Positions 8,418 through 15,914 of a DNA stretch of 64,000 nucleotides are shown here, one piece after another. Position numbers and translations under genes: made by a program. The notes below the pieces were generated by a model, which was not told where the DNA came from, did not search any database, and was given only the letters and a program-made list of their open reading frames with translations. Numbering within the stretch: the stretch's first letter is position 1; the number at the start of each line of letters is the position of its first letter. The DNA lies in the NCBI GenBank assembly GCA_949282745.1, contig CASDQM010000004.1:1-64000 (forward strand), written 5' to 3'. Origin of the DNA: an uncultured Sutterella sp. Its GTDB lineage: Bacteria; Pseudomonadota; Gammaproteobacteria; Burkholderiales; Burkholderiaceae_F.

Positions 8418-8446
8418 GCGCGTCAAAACATAGTCATTTCATGCCA
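8418..8446. promoter_or_regulatory. Operator-like site upstream of the unknown/SagB pair
   Basis: GCGCGTCAAA, spacer, then TAGTCATTTCATGCCA. It matches the site at 15665-15693 at about 21 of 29 positions counted by eye. It lies between the end of the AraC regulator gene and the start of the unknown gene, at the same distance upstream as the NCS1 site. Confidence 0.6.
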
Positions 8447-8491
8447 GGCGTCCGAGGCTTCGGACGCGGGTGGAAAACGCGGATTTTCCGC

Positions 8492-9574
8492 TCAGGTCGG
8501 AACCGTGCGCATGCGCTTTCGGTAGGCGGCCGGGGCCGTTCCGAACCAGCGGTTGCAGGCGCGGTTGAAGTTGCTCGGGTCGGAAAAACCGAGGTCGTAG
8601 GAGATTTCGGTGATGGGCCGCTCGCTGTGGGCGAGCATGTCGTGGGCGAGTCGTCGGCGAAGACGGTCAAGAAGTTCCGCAAAGGAGACCCCTTCCCGCT
8701 CGAGGCGCCGTTGTAGCGTGCGAGCGGAAAGATGAAGCGCGTCGGCCACCTCCTTGATCTTCGGCTGCCCGTTCACGAGGAGTTTCGTCATCACCTCTTC
8801 GGCGCGCGAAGCAAAGGACGCCTGCCGCACGCGGTTAAGGTATTCGATCGAAAGCTCTTCGGTCACCTCGCGCAGGATGGCGTTCGCGCTCGCGTAGGGT
8901 TCGATCGTGTCGGGATAGGCGAAGGTGATGTACGCGCAATCGGCCGCCGTATCGACAATGACGCCGAAGTGTTCGTTGAGTCGTTCCCGATCCCTTTGGG
9001 GAAGACACGGCAGATTCACGCCCACGGACATGGGCGTCACCTTGTGGTGCGAAAGGGAATTGGCCTGACGAAGGATGAAGGCGAGCATCGCAAGCGACGC
9101 GCTTGCGCCGGGTTCCGTCCCCTTGAGCGTGCGAAGCCTGAGCGTCGTTCCCTCGTGATTGTGCGAGAGACTCACGTCCATCGTGGACGAAATGATCTTG
9201 GCGTAGCGCGCCACGAGGTCGAGCACCTGCGAGAGCGAGCGCGACGTCACGACGGCGAGCCCGAGACTGTGCAGCGTCGCCACCTGCATTTCCTGGCCGC
9301 AGCGCATGCCGACCAACGGGTCGTCCGTTTCGCTCAGAAGCTGTTCCCAGAGACGGCGAACCTGCGTGGCGGGATAGCGCGCCCCGGGCACGCCCAAAAG
9401 CGACCGATCGAGCCCCGCCCTTTCCAGAAGCGGTTCCGGTTCGATCCCGTACCCCCGCGACGTCTGGCAAATGGAACGCACCCAGGCCGCAAGAATGCTG
9501 TCGCCCACGGGGAGCTCCCGCAACTCGGCGTCGTTTGCCAAGGTCAAAAGTTGTTCCCGCTTTTCTTCCAACAT
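8492..9574 (-). CDS. AraC-family transcriptional regulator
   Basis: A 360-residue regulator. The N-terminal 200 residues resemble the arabinose-binding-type domain of the OruR/GliR-like AraC subgroup. The C terminus carries two helix-turn-helix units, the first around LHLSARTLQRRLEREGVSF and the second ending in the signature ISYDLGFSDPSNFNRAC. Start at 9574, preceded by GGGAGGG. It sits in the middle of the purine catabolism region and is the obvious candidate to bind the sites at 6782, 8418 and 15627-15693. A half-site (GCGTCAAG) at 9652-9659 upstream of its own start suggests autoregulation. Confidence 0.85.
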   Translation of the reverse strand: MLEEKREQLLTLANDAELRELPVGDSILAAWVRSICQTSRGYGIEPEPLLERAGLDRSLLGVPGARYPATQVRRLWEQLLSETDDPLVGMRCGQEMQVATLHSLGLAVVTSRSLSQVLDLVARYAKIISSTMDVSLSHNHEGTTLRLRTLKGTEPGASASLAMLAFILRQANSLSHHKVTPMSVGVNLPCLPQRDRERLNEHFGVIVDTAADCAYITFAYPDTIEPYASANAILREVTEELSIEYLNRVRQASFASRAEEVMTKLLVNGQPKIKEVADALHLSARTLQRRLEREGVSFAELLDRLRRRLAHDMLAHSERPITEISYDLGFSDPSNFNRACNRWFGTAPAAYRKRMRTVPT

Positions 9575-9651
9575 ATCCCTCCCCTCTCTCACACACACCA
9601 ATGCGCACGCGGGCCGCATCGACGTCCGTCGACCGGCCCGCTCTGGTCATT

Positions 9652-9659
9652 GCGTCAAG
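9652..9659. promoter_or_regulatory. Possible operator half-site upstream of the AraC gene
   Basis: GCGTCAAG, identical to the left half of the 15665 site, 78-85 bases before the AraC start codon. The right half is absent, so this is weak. Confidence 0.25.
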
Positions 9660-9696
9660 AATTATACGGAAAAGGTCCTAAATTCCTGTATTTTTT

Positions 9697-10623
9697 TTAC
9701 GCAAAAACAACGCCTTCTTCGGCGACGACGCGCGTACCCGAACGGCCGGCGAGGATTTCGTCGATCTTGTCGAGGGCGCCGATGACGGCCGTCTTGCCGG
9801 ACTTTTCGACGAAGCGGCAGGCGGCTTCAACCTTCGGCCCCATGGAGCCCTTGGCAAAGCCGTAGGCGCGCAGGGACTTCGGATCGGCCTGGGCGATGCG
9901 GCGCTGTTCGGGCTTGCCCCAGTCGAGGTAGGCGCCGTCGACGTCGGTCGCGATGATGAAGAGGTCGGCGTCGAGGTCGGCCGCGAGGACGGACGAGGCG
10001 AGGTCCTTGTCGATCACGGCTTCGGCACCGCGCAGACGGCCTTCTTCGTCGTAGTAGGTCGGGATGCCGCCGCCACCGCAGCAGATCACGATGTGACCGG
10101 CTTCAACGAGGGTCTTGAGGGACTTCAGACCGAAGATGCGCTTGGGTTCGGGGCTCGGCACGACGCGGCGGAACTTGTCGTTGTCCGGAGCGATCGACCA
10201 GCCTTCCTTGGCGGCGAGGGCTTCGGCCTCTTCCTTCGTGTAGACGGGGCCCACGGGCTTGGTCGGGTGCTGGAAGGCCGGATCCTTCGGATCGACTTCC
10301 GTCTGCGTGAGGACGTTGCAGAGCGTGGCGCTCTTCGGAACGAAGTTGGCGAGTTCCTGCTGGATCATGTAGCCGATCATGCCGAGGGATTCGGCGCCGA
10401 TCACGTCGAGCGGGTACATCGGAACGGCCTTGTAGGCGTTGTTCTGGAGAGCGAGAAGACCGACCTGCGGGCCGTTGCCGTGGGAGATGATGAGTTCGTT
10501 CCCTTCGTAGGCCTTGGCGATCTGTTCGCAGGCCGTACGGACGTTGGCGCGCTGGTTCTGGGCGGTCATGGGTTCGCCGCGCTTCAAAAGGGCGTTGCCG
10601 CCGAGAGCAATGAGAAGACGCAT
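9697..10623 (-). CDS. arcC: Carbamate kinase
   Basis: A 308-residue carbamate kinase, which converts carbamoyl phosphate and ADP to ATP, CO2 and ammonia in the cytoplasm. Family motifs are clear: [16 protein letters not shown] at the N terminus, [12 protein letters not shown] near 47, the glycine-rich ICCGGGGIP near 180 and [12 protein letters not shown] near 213. An AGGAAAAG Shine-Dalgarno precedes the ATG at 10623. No arginine deiminase or ornithine transcarbamoylase is near. Instead the gene ends an allantoin operon, so here it probably plays the AllK-like role of harvesting ATP from carbamoyl phosphate made by the upstream carbamoyltransferase. Confidence 0.95.
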   Translation of the reverse strand: MRLLIALGGNALLKRGEPMTAQNQRANVRTACEQIAKAYEGNELIISHGNGPQVGLLALQNNAYKAVPMYPLDVIGAESLGMIGYMIQQELANFVPKSATLCNVLTQTEVDPKDPAFQHPTKPVGPVYTKEEAEALAAKEGWSIAPDNDKFRRVVPSPEPKRIFGLKSLKTLVEAGHIVICCGGGGIPTYYDEEGRLRGAEAVIDKDLASSVLAADLDADLFIIATDVDGAYLDWGKPEQRRIAQADPKSLRAYGFAKGSMGPKVEAACRFVEKSGKTAVIGALDKIDEILAGRSGTRVVAEEGVVFA

Positions 10624-10660
10624 TTGCTTTTCCTCTTGTAAGTGATGAGTTGATTATCAG

Positions 10661-10689
10661 ACGGCCCGGCCGCCAGAGCGGCCGCGGCC
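10661..10689 (-). terminator. GC-rich hairpin between allantoinase and carbamate kinase genes
   Basis: GGCCCGGCCGC and GCGGCCGCGGCC form a long stem with one bulge around a CAGA loop. There is no T-run on the minus strand, so it more likely tunes or partly attenuates the operon than ends it. Confidence 0.4.
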
Positions 10690-10711
10690 TTCAAAAAATG
10701 AAAATGGGTCG

Positions 10712-12070
10712 TTAGCCGTGGATTTCGATGCGCTTGCCGCGGGCTTCGCCGAGAATCCCGTCGCCCAGGCGCCAGACGGCCATCCCGCGCACGAACGTGT
10801 CGCGCACGCGGCAGTCGATGCGGCGGCCTTCATAGGCGCTGAAGGGGTTCTTGTAGAGAAGATCCTTGGCTTCGAGCGTGTAGGAGCGGTTCGGATCGAT
10901 GACGACGAGGTCGGCGTCAAAGCCCACCGCGATTTCGCCCTTCCCTTCGAGACGGAAGCGTCGGGCGGCGTTCGTCGAGAGCGCGAGCGAGAGCGTCACC
11001 GGGGAGATCCCGCGCTTCAGGACCGCTTCGTCGAACATCGCGTCGACGCAGTTCTGCGCCGCGCTGATGCCGCCCCAGGCCTTGAACGCGTTGGGATCGG
11101 ACTTGAGGTCGATCGTGCAGGGGGAATGGTCCGAGACGAGCATTTCGATGCGTCCGTCGGCGAGGAGTTCCCACATGCGTTCGCGGTGCTTGCGGTCGCG
11201 GATCGGAGGCGAGCACTTCGCCTTCGGTCCGATCGCGTCGAGCTCTTCCGTCGCGAGAAGGAGGTAGTGCGGGCAGCTCTCGAAGCTCGCGTCGACGCCG
11301 CGGGCCTTCGCCTCTTCGACGGCTTCGATCGCTTCGTGGCAGGAGCAGTGCGCGATGTGCACGCGGCAGCCCGTCGCCTCGGCGATCATGAGGACGCGCC
11401 GGACGGCTTCGACTTCCGTGAAGATGGGACGCGTCGCCACGTAGTCGGAGACGAGGGTCTTGCCGGCTTCCATCGCTTCACGGCCGAGTTCGTCGGTGAT
11501 CGTCGCGTTTTCGCAGTGCACGACGACGAGGCCGTCGACCTTGGCGATTTCGCGCATGCCGCGGTAGAGCTCCCAGTCGGTGACGTTCTTGAAGTCGCCC
11601 GGTTTGTCGGAACCGCAGGTCGCGACGAAGGCCTTGAAGCTCGCGACGCCCGCCTTGGCCATCGGGATGAGGTCGGCCGTGTTCCAGGGTACGAGCCCGC
11701 CCATGGGGGCGTAGTCGACCCAGCAGGAATCCTTGGCGTGCGACATCTTGAGTTCGAGCGAGGCGACGTCGGTCGTGGCGGGGATGTTGTTGAGAGGCAT
11801 CTCGACAAAGCTCGTGATGCCGCCCGCGGCCATCGCCTTCGTACCCGTTTCGTAGCCTTCCCATTCGGTGCGGCCGGGTTCGCTCAGGTGCATGTGCGCG
11901 TCGACCATGCCGGGGAGCACGTAGCAGCCCGCGGCGTCGCAGACGCTTTTCGCCTCTTCATCGATCGTCGGGGCGATGCGGACGATTTTCCCGTCCTTCA
12001 CGCCGATCGACGTCGTTTCCACCCGGTCGCGCAGGACCACGCGGCCGTTTTTAACGATGAGGTCCAACAT
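10712..12070 (-). CDS. allB: Allantoinase
   Basis: A 452-residue amidohydrolase closely matching E. coli AllB in length and motifs. DAHMHLSEPGRTEWEGYETG holds the first metal histidines and the AllB-specific SEPGR. FKAFVATCG includes the position of the carboxylated lysine. CENA, HIAHCS, ESCPHY and AKCSPPIRD follow in order, and VSDHSPC carries the metal aspartate. It hydrolyses allantoin to allantoate in the cytoplasm. A strong AGGAGG lies ahead of ATG 12070, and the gene follows the YfcC-type carrier by 13 bases. An allantoate amidohydrolase (allC) is not in the window. Confidence 0.95.
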   Translation of the reverse strand: MLDLIVKNGRVVLRDRVETTSIGVKDGKIVRIAPTIDEEAKSVCDAAGCYVLPGMVDAHMHLSEPGRTEWEGYETGTKAMAAGGITSFVEMPLNNIPATTDVASLELKMSHAKDSCWVDYAPMGGLVPWNTADLIPMAKAGVASFKAFVATCGSDKPGDFKNVTDWELYRGMREIAKVDGLVVVHCENATITDELGREAMEAGKTLVSDYVATRPIFTEVEAVRRVLMIAEATGCRVHIAHCSCHEAIEAVEEAKARGVDASFESCPHYLLLATEELDAIGPKAKCSPPIRDRKHRERMWELLADGRIEMLVSDHSPCTIDLKSDPNAFKAWGGISAAQNCVDAMFDEAVLKRGISPVTLSLALSTNAARRFRLEGKGEIAVGFDADLVVIDPNRSYTLEAKDLLYKNPFSAYEGRRIDCRVRDTFVRGMAVWRLGDGILGEARGKRIEIHG

Positions 12071-12083
12071 TGCTGCTTCCTCC

Positions 12084-13517
12084 TTAGAACTGGATGTTGA
12101 AGACTTGCTGGAAGTAGAGGGCGGCCGAAGACATCACGCCGAGGATGATCATAAGGGGCGTGTAGAAGCGGATCCACTTCGTGTAGTCGCACTTCGAGAT
12201 CACGAGCGTCGCGATGAAGAAGCCCGAGGTCGGGAAGAAGATGTCGGAGAGCTGGCCGCCCCAGGCGTTGGCCGAAACGATCGCCTGCTGCGAGATGTCG
12301 AGAAGCGAAGCGAGCGGCGAGAGAATCGGCATCGTCAGAATCGTGAGGGCCGTCGCACCCGGAATCAGGGCGTTGAAGAGCCACTGTTCCCAGAAGACCA
12401 CGATCGCACTGATGGCGGGCGGCGTGCTCTTCATGAGGTTTTCGAGCCAGTTGACGATGGTGTCGGTGATGACGCCCGAGTCCATGACGACGGCGATGCC
12501 CGAGGCGACGCCGCAAAGGAGCGCGCCCACCATCAGGTCGTGCATGCCGGCGTTGATGTCGTTGCAGATGTCCTGACCGCGCTTACCGGCGATGAGGGCC
12601 GCGACGATGCCGATCGTGAGGAAGAGACCGCCGATCGCTTCAAAACCGAGGTTCTTCCAGAGGATGAGCGCAACCGCGATCGGGAAGAGGATGAGACAGG
12701 CGATGCCGGCGCGGATCTGCTGCGGCGTGAAGGTCTGTTCGCCCACGGGAGCGCGTTGGGCGATTTCTTCGCGCATGATCTTGTCCGAATCAAACGTAAG
12801 GCTCGATTCGGGGTTCTTCTTAACGCGGGCGGCATACACCATCACGTAGGCGATCGAAATGACGATCGCGAGCACCATGACGATGGCGCGAAGGCCCGAT
12901 CCGGAGAAGATCGGAAGTTGGGCGATCTGCTGACCCATGCCGACCGAACCCGGAATCGTGATGCCGAAGGTGAAGCCGATGCAGGGCCCGAGAAGCGCCA
13001 CGGCGGTCGCGGTCATGCCGTCGTAGCCGAGGCGGTAGAAAAGAGGCAGGAATACGGGGAGATAGGCAAGCGACAATTCCGGCACGCCGATGAAGGCGGC
13101 GAGAAGCGAAGTCACCGCCATGAGAATCGGGGCGACGAGCATTTCCTGGTTGCCGACCGCCTTGGAGAGACGCTGCACGCCGAGGTCGATCAGACCGGCG
13201 CGTTTGATGAGGCCCATGCAGGCGCCCACCATGAAGGTGAGAACCACGATGCCGGCGGCGCGTTCAAAGCCGTACGGGATGGCGGTGATGATTTCGAAGA
13301 AGCCCGCGGGATGTTGCTCGACCTCTTTGTAGGTGCCCGCCACGACGAAGTTCTGCACGCCGTGCACCGTCTCGACGACCTGGCGATCGTACTGGCCGGC
13401 GGGAACGATGTAGGTGAGGAGCGCCATCACCAGGATGAAGGTCCCGAGGATGATGTAGATGTCGGGCATCTTGAACCCGCGTTTCTTCGGGGTTTCGTTT
13501 TTCTGAAGCTCGGACAT
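12084..13517 (-). CDS. YfcC-type carrier (DcuC/ArcD-like superfamily)
   Basis: A 477-residue inner-membrane carrier with about twelve helices. The N-terminal FKMPDIYIILGTFILVMALL and YIVPAGQYDR segments, the central MVGACMGLIKRAG and the late NALIPGATALTILTMPILSPL are hallmarks of the YfcC family in the DcuC/ArcD-like group of anaerobic organic-acid and amino-acid exchangers. Start at 13517 with GGAAGG upstream, since the extra upstream open frame is not membrane-like. Lying between allantoinase and carbamoyltransferase genes, it may import the ureide or export a product such as oxamate. That role is inferred only from position. Confidence 0.8.
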   Translation of the reverse strand: MSELQKNETPKKRGFKMPDIYIILGTFILVMALLTYIVPAGQYDRQVVETVHGVQNFVVAGTYKEVEQHPAGFFEIITAIPYGFERAAGIVVLTFMVGACMGLIKRAGLIDLGVQRLSKAVGNQEMLVAPILMAVTSLLAAFIGVPELSLAYLPVFLPLFYRLGYDGMTATAVALLGPCIGFTFGITIPGSVGMGQQIAQLPIFSGSGLRAIVMVLAIVISIAYVMVYAARVKKNPESSLTFDSDKIMREEIAQRAPVGEQTFTPQQIRAGIACLILFPIAVALILWKNLGFEAIGGLFLTIGIVAALIAGKRGQDICNDINAGMHDLMVGALLCGVASGIAVVMDSGVITDTIVNWLENLMKSTPPAISAIVVFWEQWLFNALIPGATALTILTMPILSPLASLLDISQQAIVSANAWGGQLSDIFFPTSGFFIATLVISKCDYTKWIRFYTPLMIILGVMSSAALYFQQVFNIQF

Positions 13518-13636
13518 GATGAGACTTCCTTCCCGCGGGTTGAGTCGCGGGGGTTGGATAAAAAACGGGGCGTTCGCGCCGATCGGCTCGAGCGCCCCCA
13601 AGTGGATCAATGGAGAACAGTTTTGAAGAGGCGTTC

Positions 13637-14665
13637 TCAGTTCACGCCGACGACGGCGGAGAGGAGCGCCATGCGCAGAGCCACGGAGAAGCCGATCGCG
13701 CGGAAGTAGAGCTGATGCGGCGTGTTGTCGATGCCGAAGTCGAACTCACCGGGGTTGCGCGGCAGCGAGTGATGGACGCCCACGACCTTGCCCGTCTTGG
13801 CGCGGATCGTGTTGAGCATGTCCATCGACACGTAGTAGTTGGCCATCTTCTTCATGAAGTCTTCACGGTTCGGATCGTCCTTCTTGACGGAGCAGCCCGG
13901 CAGATAGATGAGGTCGACGCCCTTTTCCATGTAGAGCTCTTCGTGCTGCTTCTGGGTGAGGTCGAAGTGTTCTTCGAACTGAGCGCCCATCTTGCAGAGC
14001 TTTTCGCGGACGATGTCCGGCGTACGGAGTTCGCTCGTGCCCGTGTAGATGATCTTGGCGCCCATGGCGGCGAGAGCGAGGGCGAAGGACTGGCCGGAGC
14101 GGGCGCGGGAGAGGTCGGGCGAAGCGATCGCGACGGTGACCTTGGAGAGGTCGCCGAAGGCGCGCCAGCAGGTGTAGGAGTCGAGCAGGCCCTGGGTCGG
14201 GTGCGTGACGTGGCCGTAGCCGCCCGAGATCACCGGAGCGCAGTGGCCCTTGATTTCTTCGAGGGCGCCCATGGCTTCCTTGTCGTCGGGGTGACGCATC
14301 ACGATGACGTCGGCGTATTCGCTCGTCACGCGCAGGCTGTCGGCGAGGGATTCGTTCTTCGCAACCGACGAGTTGTGGGTCGGGTCGGCTTCCGTGATGA
14401 CGGAGCCGCCGAGGCGGTGCATGGCGTTTTCATGCGAGCAGCGCGTACGGGTCGAGGGCTGGAAGAAGAGCGTGTAGAGAACCTTGCCCTTCAGGAGATC
14501 CGTGCCGGTGCGCATGAAGGGTTCGAGCATTTCGGCCGCGTAGAAGAGCGACTGGATTTCGTCGCGGGAGAAGTCGTCCAAGAACGTGATGTTCTTGCCG
14601 CGCATGTGCGTGGCGTCGAGGTATTCGCGGATGTCGCGGGCCTTGAAGCTGTCGGTGAGAGCCAT
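13637..14665 (-). CDS. ATCase-like carbamoyltransferase, probably catabolic
   Basis: A 342-residue member of the aspartate/ornithine carbamoyltransferase superfamily. The carbamoyl-phosphate loop is FFQPSTRTR at 67-75, followed by an 80s-like loop (SVAKNESLADSL), YADVIVMRHPDD, HPTQGLLD and a late HSLPR where anabolic ATCase has HPLPR. It is longer than the usual 310-residue catalytic chain and matches ATCase better than OTCase or YgeW. The operon also encodes allantoinase, ureidoglycine aminohydrolase and carbamate kinase, so it most likely works in reverse, releasing carbamoyl phosphate from a ureido compound such as oxalurate. No regulatory-chain gene (pyrI) is nearby. A biosynthetic ATCase role cannot be excluded. 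Confidence 0.75.
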   Translation of the reverse strand: MALTDSFKARDIREYLDATHMRGKNITFLDDFSRDEIQSLFYAAEMLEPFMRTGTDLLKGKVLYTLFFQPSTRTRCSHENAMHRLGGSVITEADPTHNSSVAKNESLADSLRVTSEYADVIVMRHPDDKEAMGALEEIKGHCAPVISGGYGHVTHPTQGLLDSYTCWRAFGDLSKVTVAIASPDLSRARSGQSFALALAAMGAKIIYTGTSELRTPDIVREKLCKMGAQFEEHFDLTQKQHEELYMEKGVDLIYLPGCSVKKDDPNREDFMKKMANYYVSMDMLNTIRAKTGKVVGVHHSLPRNPGEFDFGIDNTPHQLYFRAIGFSVALRMALLSAVVGVN

Positions 14666-14723
14666 TTGTAGTCTCCTGGTTCGTGTTCCGGTTTAGGTGG
14701 AAAAAAACGGTGTCGCGGATCGA

Positions 14724-15500
14724 TCAGATTTCGACGTCGCGGTTGCAGTCCTTCGAGTAGATGTAGCTGAAGGGTTCGCGGCCGATGCCGTAGGCGGCCT
14801 GCAGCGAGAAGGCGCCCATCCAGAGGAAGTCTTCCTTCTTCGTGAGGTACCAGTCGTCGTCGAGCTTGTAGGTGCCCTGGCCTTCGTAGATGTAGGCGCC
14901 GTGTTCCTGAACGTGCGTTTCGACGATATTGTGCGAGGCGCCCGGATCGAAGGAGAGGATGTGCATGTTCATGTCGAAGGCTTCGTCGAGCGGGAGGAAG
15001 TCCTTGACGTGGACGTTGGCCATGCCGTCGTAGTCGCGGAAGGGCGTTTCGTTGATGTTGCCGAAGACGGTCCAGGGCTTGAGTCCCTTCGGATGCGGGA
15101 TGTAGCGCTGCTTGTAGAGGAGGATGCGGCCTTCCTTGCCGTTGGCGTTCTTGAAGCCGATGCCGACGCCGGCGGGAGCGTAGGCGTAGCCGCCCTGCGT
15201 GAGGGTTTCGGTCTTGTCGCCGACCGTCACTTCGAGAGCGACTTCGCCGTCGAGGACGTAGATGAAGGATTCTTCATGTTCGAGCGACGCATAGGGATAT
15301 TCCGTATGAGCCGTCGCGCCGAGCGTGCCGATCAGCTGAACGAAGCCGGCGCCCACCTTCGGGGAGCAGAGGATCGTCATCTTGGCGTCCACGATCCCGG
15401 GGATCGTGTTGATGACGCGCCCTTCGGGCGTGATGATCGCGAAGCTGTCGCGCTTGACGATGGAACGGTTGGACAAGAGGTCCTGAGGATAGCCGGGCAT
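14724..15500 (-). CDS. allE: (S)-ureidoglycine aminohydrolase
   Basis: A 258-residue bicupin protein nearly collinear with E. coli AllE (YlbA). It releases ammonia from (S)-ureidoglycine to give (S)-ureidoglycolate, using manganese. The second cupin holds the metal motif HVQEHGAYI, preceded by FDMNMHILSFDPGASH, and the protein ends in the family tail SYIYSKDCNRDVEI. The start at 15500 (MPGYPQDLL) has AGGAGG eight bases upstream, and the open frame to 15572 would add an unrelated basic tail. It is the first gene of the five-gene operon, which also encodes carbamoyltransferase, YfcC carrier, allB and carbamate kinase, and it lies behind the strongest operator cluster. Confidence 0.95.
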   Translation of the reverse strand: MPGYPQDLLSNRSIVKRDSFAIITPEGRVINTIPGIVDAKMTILCSPKVGAGFVQLIGTLGATAHTEYPYASLEHEESFIYVLDGEVALEVTVGDKTETLTQGGYAYAPAGVGIGFKNANGKEGRILLYKQRYIPHPKGLKPWTVFGNINETPFRDYDGMANVHVKDFLPLDEAFDMNMHILSFDPGASHNIVETHVQEHGAYIYEGQGTYKLDDDWYLTKKEDFLWMGAFSLQAAYGIGREPFSYIYSKDCNRDVEI

Positions 15501-15626
15501 GATGCCTCCTAGTCGTTTGAGTGCTTTTCCTAGAGATGATTGGGATTTCGAGGACTTTCTGTCTCTCGACACGGCAAACTATAGGAGGCTCGAAGGCGAA
15601 GCTTTAGGGTGAAAAATGACATCCGC

Positions 15627-15648
15627 TTGTCATTTCACGCCACCCCCG
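15627..15648. repeat. Operator-like direct repeat, copy 1
   Basis: TTGTCATTTCACGCCACC and the following CCCG. It repeats at 15678-15699 with two changes, 51 bases later. The bases just before it (AAATGACA) also make an inverted pair with TGTCATTT. Confidence 0.65.
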
Positions 15649-15664
15649 AAAACACGGCGATTTC

Positions 15665-15699
15665 GGGCGTCAAGCACTTGTCATTTCGCGCCAACCCCG
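15665..15699. promoter_or_regulatory. Operator-like site upstream of allE (full site plus repeat copy 2)
   Basis: GGGCGTCAAG, then CAC, then TTGTCATTTCGCGCCAAC at 15678 onward. It lies 165-199 bases before the allE start and is the best version of the motif found upstream of the NCS1 permease and unknown/SagB genes. Two spaced half-elements per site suit an AraC-type protein with two helix-turn-helix units. Confidence 0.6.
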
Positions 15700-15914
15700 T
15701 TTTCGACCTCAAAAAACGCGCTTTCGGACCATCGGTCATCCGGCATTAAGGAAGAACGCCTACCATGGTCGGGTGTTTTGCGCGCGGTGTTACAATGCCT
15801 CTTTTCTTCGCGCCCTTTGCGGCGCGGATGACGAAGCGGCTTCGCCGCGGAACGGTTTTTCCCTCACTTTTTTCGCCCCGCGTTCCGGTTTCGAACGCCG
15901 GGCGCCGATCTCTC

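Larger units (their letters stand above)
15501..15914. promoter_or_regulatory. Divergent region between the allE operon and gltX
   Basis: This 414-base non-coding interval contains, on the allE side, the operator-like repeats at 15627-15648 and 15665-15699. On the gltX side it holds TACAAT at 15791-15796 as a possible -10 element. The remaining bases show nothing I can assign. The open frame of gltX extends back through part of it, but with a composition unlike protein. Confidence 0.45.

Noticed and set aside
10661-10689. True terminator separating allB from carbamate kinase
   Set aside because: The stem is strong but no U-run follows on the minus strand, and the gap is short, so I kept it as a hairpin of uncertain role in one operon.
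13637-14665. Calling the carbamoyltransferase YgeW, ornithine carbamoyltransferase or pyrB
   Set aside because: Its motifs are closest to ATCase, the context is catabolic, and it lacks the YgeW and OTCase substrate motifs, so only the superfamily is stated.
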